Of a stretch of 8,644 bases of DNA, positions 4,496 through 8,644 are shown piece after piece; positions within the stretch are counted from its first letter, which is position 1; each line of letters starts with the position of its first letter. The stretch comes from Clostridiales bacterium. GTDB lineage: Bacteria; Bacillota; Clostridia; Christensenellales; DUVY01. The position numbers and the translations under genes are program-made. The notes under the pieces were generated by a model. The model made no database searches. It saw nothing but the letters and a program-made list of their open reading frames with translations, and had not been told where the DNA came from. The stretch spans positions 1 through 8,644 of the forward strand of contig JAITNT010000270.1 in assembly GCA_031290295.1 (NCBI GenBank), in the 5' to 3' direction.

Positions 4496-5839
4496 TTATC
4501 TTCTTTTGTTACCCATCTGAAAAAGGTTTGCGCCTTTTTTGGGATTAGAACCGAATTGCTTCATCATTTGCTTAGTCGCGTCAAATTGTTTTAGAATCTG
4601 ATTGACTTCTTGAATGGTGGTTCCGCTGCCGGAGGCGATTCGCTTTTTGCGGCTTGCCTTGATGATGTCCGGGGTTTGACGTTCCTCGGTGGTCATGGAA
4701 CGGATTATAGCCTTTGCATACTTTATTTTTTCCTCTCCCGCTTCCGCGTCTATGCCTTTCAGCTTATTGCCCGCGCCGGGAATCATGGACAGCAACTCCT
4801 GCATATTGCCCATTTTTTTCATGCTCTCGAACTGCTCGAGATAATCGTCGAGGGTAAAGCTGTTTTTGCGGAGCTTTTCCTCCATCCTCTTCAAATCTTC
4901 CTCGGTTACCGCCGATTGCGCTTTTTCTATCAGGGTAAGCACGTCGCCCATTCCGAGAATACGCGACGCCATTCTGTCGGGATAAAACGGCTCTATATCG
5001 GTAAGCTTTTCGCCGAGACCGCAAAATTTTATCGGCTTGCCCGTCACTGCCTTGATTGAAAGCGCCGCGCCGCCGCGCGTATCGCCGTCAAGCTTGGTGA
5101 GGATTACGCCCGTGATGTCAAGCCTTTTGTTAAAGGTTTCCGAAACGGTAACCGCGTCCTGTCCCGTCATCGAATCGACGGTAAGCAGAATTTCGGAGGG
5201 CGCGACTGCGGCTTTGATATCCTCCAACTCCTTCATAAGCTCGTCGTTGATATGCAGACGACCCGCGGTGTCGATTATAACTATGTCGTTGCCGTTCTTC
5301 CGCGCTTCCGCTACCGCCGCTTGCGCGGTCTTGACGGGATTTTGGACGCCCTTTTCAAAGACGGGTAATTGTACCGAGCCGCCCAAAATCTGCAATTGCT
5401 TTATAGCCGCCGGGCGGTAGATATCGCACGCGGCAAGCAGCGGCGATTTGCCCTGCTTTTTGAGCATAAGCCCGAGCTTGCCGCACATGGTGGTTTTGCC
5501 CGCGCCCTGCAAGCCGCACATCATGATTACGGTAGGCGGATTAGGGGCGATAGTCAGCTTGGAATGCGCGCTGCCCATAAGGACGGTAAGCTCCTCGTTG
5601 ACTATTTTGATTACCTGCTGCGAGCCGGTGAGGGTTTTGAGGATTTCCTCGCCGACCATTTTTTCGCTGACCTTGGAAATAAAATCCTTGACTACGGTAT
5701 AATTAACGTCGGCTTCCAGCAGAGCGACGCGGATTTCGCGCATCGTTTGCTTGACCTCAAGCTCGGTAAGCTTGCCTTTGTTGGCGAGCTTACTAAAAAT
5801 ATGGCTTATTTTATCCGATAATGAGGAAAACGCTCCCAT
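4496..5839 (-). CDS. ffh: Signal recognition particle GTPase Ffh (SRP54)
   Basis: Ffh binds 4.5S/scRNA and signal sequences on ribosomes and delivers them to FtsY at the membrane. The 447 residues give the full N-G-M layout: N domain with ALLEADVNYTVV (40-51), P-loop GLQGAGKTT (109-117), DIYRPAA (139-145), DTAGR (190-194) and TKLDGDTRGG (248-257). The methionine-rich M domain (about 330-430) contains the RNA-binding segment SRKKRIASGSG (396-406). The start lies six bases after the ylxM stop. The nearest purine-rich site, GAAGGA in the end of ylxM, is 13 bases from the ATG, longer than usual, so translation may depend on ylxM being read. Confidence 0.97.
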   Translation of the reverse strand: MGAFSSLSDKISHIFSKLANKGKLTELEVKQTMREIRVALLEADVNYTVVKDFISKVSEKMVGEEILKTLTGSQQVIKIVNEELTVLMGSAHSKLTIAPNPPTVIMMCGLQGAGKTTMCGKLGLMLKKQGKSPLLAACDIYRPAAIKQLQILGGSVQLPVFEKGVQNPVKTAQAAVAEARKNGNDIVIIDTAGRLHINDELMKELEDIKAAVAPSEILLTVDSMTGQDAVTVSETFNKRLDITGVILTKLDGDTRGGAALSIKAVTGKPIKFCGLGEKLTDIEPFYPDRMASRILGMGDVLTLIEKAQSAVTEEDLKRMEEKLRKNSFTLDDYLEQFESMKKMGNMQELLSMIPGAGNKLKGIDAEAGEEKIKYAKAIIRSMTTEERQTPDIIKASRKKRIASGSGTTIQEVNQILKQFDATKQMMKQFGSNPKKGANLFQMGNKRR

Positions 5840-5845
5840 ATTCTA

Positions 5846-6169
5846 TTATAGTTCCTTCAAAAATTTATCTATTTCCGCCGCCACGGCAAGACCTTGCTCC
5901 CCGGCTTTCAGACGGGCGGCGCACTCGTTCAGCTTGTCTACCGTAGCGCGGTACCGTTCAAAAAGCCTTAGCTTATCCTCAAGCTCATAAAAGGTTTTTA
6001 CGGACTTGTCGATGTAGTCCTTGACCCCCTGCTTGGTAATCATGTAAACGGCGGCGATCTCGGACAAGGACATATCCTGATTGTAGTACAGATTGACGAT
6101 TTCCGCGGCGCGGTCGGACAGCATGGGCGCGTAGAAATCATATAGCAAACTGACTGATAACTCTTTCAT
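5846..6169 (-). CDS. ylxM: YlxM-type helix-turn-helix protein, SRP-associated
   Basis: The 107-residue protein starts MKELSVSLLYDFYAPMLSD and has a sigma-factor-like helix-turn-helix, LYYNQDMSLSEIAA then ITKQGVKDYI (about 28-55), followed by a charged helical tail. YlxM (UPF0122) sits next to ffh across Bacillota and has been reported to modulate the SRP GTPases in streptococci. I chose the ATG at 6167-6169 because the family begins at this point; a TTG at 6187 would lie inside the dyad near the transcription start. No strong ribosome binding site precedes it. It is the first gene after the promoter at 6203-6231, in a unit running through ffh. Confidence 0.9.
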   Translation of the reverse strand: MKELSVSLLYDFYAPMLSDRAAEIVNLYYNQDMSLSEIAAVYMITKQGVKDYIDKSVKTFYELEDKLRLFERYRATVDKLNECAARLKAGEQGLAVAAEIDKFLKEL

Positions 6170-6176
6170 CAAACAA

Positions 6177-6200
6177 CCGTAAAGCAATTTTACTTTACGG
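6177..6200. promoter_or_regulatory. Perfect dyad over the ylxM-ffh transcription start, possible operator
   Basis: Arms CCGTAAAG (6177-6184) and CTTTACGG (6193-6200) pair perfectly around eight bases. The dyad begins three bases after the -10 box and covers the expected start point, ending seven bases before the ylxM ATG. It could be a repressor site or a 5' leader hairpin. No T tract follows it on the minus strand, so it is not a normal terminator for ftsY. Confidence 0.45.
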
Positions 6201-6202
6201 CT

Positions 6203-6231
6203 ATTATACGGTATATAAAACTGTTTGTCAA
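6203..6231 (-). promoter_or_regulatory. Perfect-consensus promoter for ylxM-ffh-rpsP and downstream genes
   Basis: On the minus strand TTGACA (6226-6231) and TATAAT (6203-6208) are separated by 17 bases. It lies in the gap between the ftsY stop (6263) and ylxM, with expected start near 6196. It would give the SRP and ribosome-maturation genes their own strong supply of transcript, separate from smc-ftsY. Confidence 0.85.
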
Positions 6232-6262
6232 ACGATTTAGTCCGGTTGCTGCGAAACTCTAT

Positions 6263-7159
6263 TCAAATTATCGCGGCGGCGAATTGCTCCGGCTCGAAGT
6301 CCTGCAGATCGTCGATGCCTTCGCCTACGCCTATGTATACGACGGGTACGTCCAAAGCTTTGGTAACGGCTACAACTACGCCGCCTTTCGCGGTGCCGTC
6401 AAGCTTGGTGAGGATTATTCCGTCAAGCTCTATAGCCTCGTTAAAAACCTCGGCTTGGGTTACGGCGTTCTGTCCCGTCGTTCCGTCAAGAACGAGGTAA
6501 TTATAGCGGTTAGCCTCGGGGTATTCGCGGTCGATTACGCGCGACATTTTTTTCAGCTCCTCCATGAGGTTCTTTTTGTTGTGCAGTCTGCCCGCGGTAT
6601 CTATCAACAATATATCGGTGCTTTTGGCTTTTACGGAGGCAATAGCGTCATAAACGACTGCCGCGGGGTCGGCGCCCTCCGCGTGCTTGACTATTCTGAC
6701 GCCGGCGCGTTCCGCCCAAACGGTGAGCTGCTCGGCGGCGGCGGCGCGGAAGGTATCGGCGGCGGCAAGGCAAACGCCGTGCCCCTCCTTGCGAAATTTT
6801 AGCGCCATTTTACCGATTGCGGTTGTTTTGCCTACGCCGTTAACGCCGGTAACCATAATTACGGCGGGGAAAGCAGGCGGTTTTTTTTGAGCGGAACTAA
6901 GCATGTCGGCAATGATTTCCCTAAGCGCCTTAATCACGTCCTCTTGCTCTCTTAAATGCTTTTGGTCGATACCGAGGCGCAAGGAATCCATAATTTCTTC
7001 CGCAGCCTCCGCGCCTATATCGGCGGAAAGCAAAATCATTTCTAGTTCGTCGTAAAAGCCGTCGTCCAAAACTCCGCCGGTGAACAGCTTGTTAAGCTTA
7101 TAGGAGATGCTTTCCTTAGTTTTTTTGAGGCCTTCCTTAATTCGTGAAAATAAACCCAT
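6263..7159 (-). CDS. ftsY: Signal recognition particle receptor FtsY
   Basis: FtsY is the membrane-associated SRP receptor; its GTPase pairs with Ffh to hand nascent proteins to the Sec translocon. The 298 residues carry the NG domain: P-loop GVNGVGKTT (105-113), AADTFRAAAAEQL (133-145), DTAGR (187-191), TKLDGTAKGG (251-260) and GVGEGIDDLQDF (277-288). It starts MGLFSRIKEGLKKTK, so there is almost no acidic A domain; the basic amphipathic N-terminus may give membrane contact. I chose the ATG at 7157-7159, preceded by AAGGAAAG eight bases upstream, over a TTG at 7201. It lies 56 bases after the smc stop, so smc and ftsY are probably co-transcribed. Confidence 0.96.
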   Translation of the reverse strand: MGLFSRIKEGLKKTKESISYKLNKLFTGGVLDDGFYDELEMILLSADIGAEAAEEIMDSLRLGIDQKHLREQEDVIKALREIIADMLSSAQKKPPAFPAVIMVTGVNGVGKTTAIGKMALKFRKEGHGVCLAAADTFRAAAAEQLTVWAERAGVRIVKHAEGADPAAVVYDAIASVKAKSTDILLIDTAGRLHNKKNLMEELKKMSRVIDREYPEANRYNYLVLDGTTGQNAVTQAEVFNEAIELDGIILTKLDGTAKGGVVVAVTKALDVPVVYIGVGEGIDDLQDFEPEQFAAAII

Positions 7160-7215
7160 AATAATGACTTTCCTTAAAACGGCATGAATTTCCCGCGTCA
7201 AGCCGACCCGAAAAT

Positions 7216-8644
7216 TTAACCGATATTTTTTACCGCGTCCGACAGCTTGACGCTTACGATTTTTGAGATGCCTTTTTCTTCCATGGTTACGCCGTACAGC
7301 GAGTCGGCAAGCTCCATCGTCGGCTTGCGGTGAGTGATTACGATAAACTGCGTTTTTGCGGAAAATTTGTGCAAATATTTTGCAAAGCGTTCGGCGTTCG
7401 CGTCGTCTAAAGCCGCTTCAATTTCGTCTAAGATACAGAACGGCATCGGCTTCAAATTAAGAATAGCGAAAAGTATAGCGATCGCCGTTAAAGCGCGCTC
7501 GCCGCCCGATAACAGGGAAATGCTTTGAAGCTTCTTCCCCGGCGGCTCGGCTACAATCTCGATACCGGCTTCGAGCGGATCCTCGGCTTCCTCCAATATA
7601 AGGTCGGCGCGGCCGCCCGCAAACAATTCCTTGAATACTCTTGAAAAATTAACGCGTATAAGCTCGAACTGCGTTGAAAAACGGGTGAGCATTTCATGGG
7701 TCATTTCCTTGATGATCTTGCGGATATCCTCGATAGACTTGTCGAGGTCGGCTTTTTGCAGGGATTCGCTGTCATAACGCTCCTTAATGCGCGCATAATC
7801 CTCTACGGCGTTAGCGTTAATCGGCCCGAAACGCATAAGCTCGCGCTTCAGGCGGTTCGCCTCAGCAACGCCCTTATTATAGTTATAATCCGTGTCTTTT
7901 ATAAGCAGGCAATCGTCGTAGGTCATCTTATATTCTTCGGTAATCTTCTCATGATGGTATTGCATAGCGGAATCAATCTTTACAAGCTCGTTCCGCCAGA
8001 CAAATTTCCTTTCGGCAAGCTCGTTAAGCCCGGCTTGAATTTGGGACTTTTCCTTATCGACCCTTAGCAGTCCGGTTTGAATTTCCTGCTTGCGCGCGGA
8101 AAGCCCGGCAAGCGCCGCCACAACGTCCGTCAAGCGCTCCGCGGACTCGCGGTCAATTTGCCCGCCCTCGCGTACGACGGATAAATCCGCCGCCGCTATT
8201 ACCTTTTCGTTGCGGTCGATATCGGCGTTATTCTCCTCGACGGCGGCGAGCAGCTCGACTATTTCGTTCTTTAAGCGCAGCATTTCGGCGTTTTCAGAAA
8301 CTAATTCGCTGTCGTTGCCGGCTTGCTTAACTTTAAGCGCGGTTAATTCATCGCCGAGCTTAACGCGCTCGGCTTTTAGCTCCTCGAATTGCTTTTGATT
8401 TTTTTCGTTAAATTCGCCCGTCTCCTGATTTTGTCCGGAAATAGTGTTCTCAAGACGGTTACATTCTTCTATTTCCCGTTCTATATCCGCGCCGCGCCCG
8501 GAGTACGCGGCTTTTTCCTCGCGGGTAGCCGAAGCCTCGACGCCCGCTTCCTCGATAACCGTTGTGACCTCCTGAAGCTTTTCACGCTCGGCGGCAATTT
8601 TTATGTCAAAGCCGTAAACGGTATCGTTAAGCTTCTTCAGCTCC
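7216..8644 (-). CDS. smc: Chromosome segregation protein SMC, C-terminal part (gene continues beyond the window)
   Basis: The frame is open through the right edge, so about 475 C-terminal residues are seen of a protein usually near 1,180. SMC dimers with ScpA and ScpB load near origins and organise and separate the chromosome. The visible part is first long charged coiled coil (about 7750-8644), then RFGPINANAVEDY, common to bacterial SMC. The C-terminal ATPase head follows, with signature LLSGGERALTA (about 7485-7515), Walker B FCILDEIEAALDDAN (about 7392-7436) and switch ITHRK (about 7324-7338). The Walker A motif lies in the missing N-terminus. The Met at 8283 lies within the coiled coil and is not a start. 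Confidence 0.96.
   Translation of the reverse strand, partial: ELKKLNDTVYGFDIKIAAEREKLQEVTTVIEEAGVEASATREEKAAYSGRGADIEREIEECNRLENTISGQNQETGEFNEKNQKQFEELKAERVKLGDELTALKVKQAGNDSELVSENAEMLRLKNEIVELLAAVEENNADIDRNEKVIAAADLSVVREGGQIDRESAERLTDVVAALAGLSARKQEIQTGLLRVDKEKSQIQAGLNELAERKFVWRNELVKIDSAMQYHHEKITEEYKMTYDDCLLIKDTDYNYNKGVAEANRLKRELMRFGPINANAVEDYARIKERYDSESLQKADLDKSIEDIRKIIKEMTHEMLTRFSTQFELIRVNFSRVFKELFAGGRADLILEEAEDPLEAGIEIVAEPPGKKLQSISLLSGGERALTAIAILFAILNLKPMPFCILDEIEAALDDANAERFAKYLHKFSAKTQFIVITHRKPTMELADSLYGVTMEEKGISKIVSVKLSDAVKNIG

Noticed and set aside
7216..8283. SMC as a short protein starting at Met 8283
   Set aside because: The frame is open to the window edge, with continuous coiled-coil sequence upstream.
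1..8644. CRISPR arrays, tRNA or rRNA genes
   Set aside because: No regularly spaced repeats and no tRNA- or rRNA-like segments were seen.

Overview
The window joins a conserved Bacillota-type housekeeping block (about 2696-8644) to accessory DNA (1-2695). All housekeeping genes are on the minus strand, so transcription runs from high to low coordinates: smc (only the 3' part is inside), ftsY, ylxM, ffh, rpsP, khpA, rimM, trmD, then the first 11 codons of rbgA. This order, with YlxM beside Ffh, is typical of Bacillota and suggests a Clostridia-like anaerobe; I cannot name a genus. rplS, which often lies between trmD and rbgA, is absent here.

The block combines protein targeting (FtsY, Ffh, YlxM), chromosome organisation (SMC) and ribosome and tRNA maturation (S16, KhpA, RimM, TrmD, RbgA). 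Junctions are tight: rpsP/khpA and trmD/rbgA overlap by ATGA, and rimM/trmD overlap by 11 bases. A perfect-consensus promoter (6203-6231, minus) restarts transcription before ylxM, with a dyad over its start point.

rbgA stops matching its family after the codons for WYPG, near 2696. Beyond this lies foreign-looking DNA: a broken plus-strand gene whose first codons resemble the ERF phage single-strand annealing family (1932-2472), then an intact tyrosine recombinase gene (789-1790, minus).

The most interesting part follows the recombinase gene. A 268-base, very AT-rich segment (498-765) lies between two perfect 30-base inverted repeats (468-497 and 766-795). It holds a perfect-consensus promoter, TTGACA-17-TATAAT, at 632-660. 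This is the layout of an invertible, phase-variable promoter. In the orientation given, the promoter points right into a two-way terminator (779-809) that overlaps the right repeat and the recombinase stop codon, so it would make only a short RNA (OFF). After inversion it would point left with no obvious terminator ahead, into a remnant of a NusG paralogue of the LoaP kind (52-344) and then a gene with a strong ribosome binding site starting at 33 that leaves the window. An invertible promoter followed by a NusG-type antiterminator recalls the capsule loci of Bacteroides (UpxY); here it appears in a Bacillota setting with a recombinase gene alongside, although the antiterminator looks decayed in this copy.
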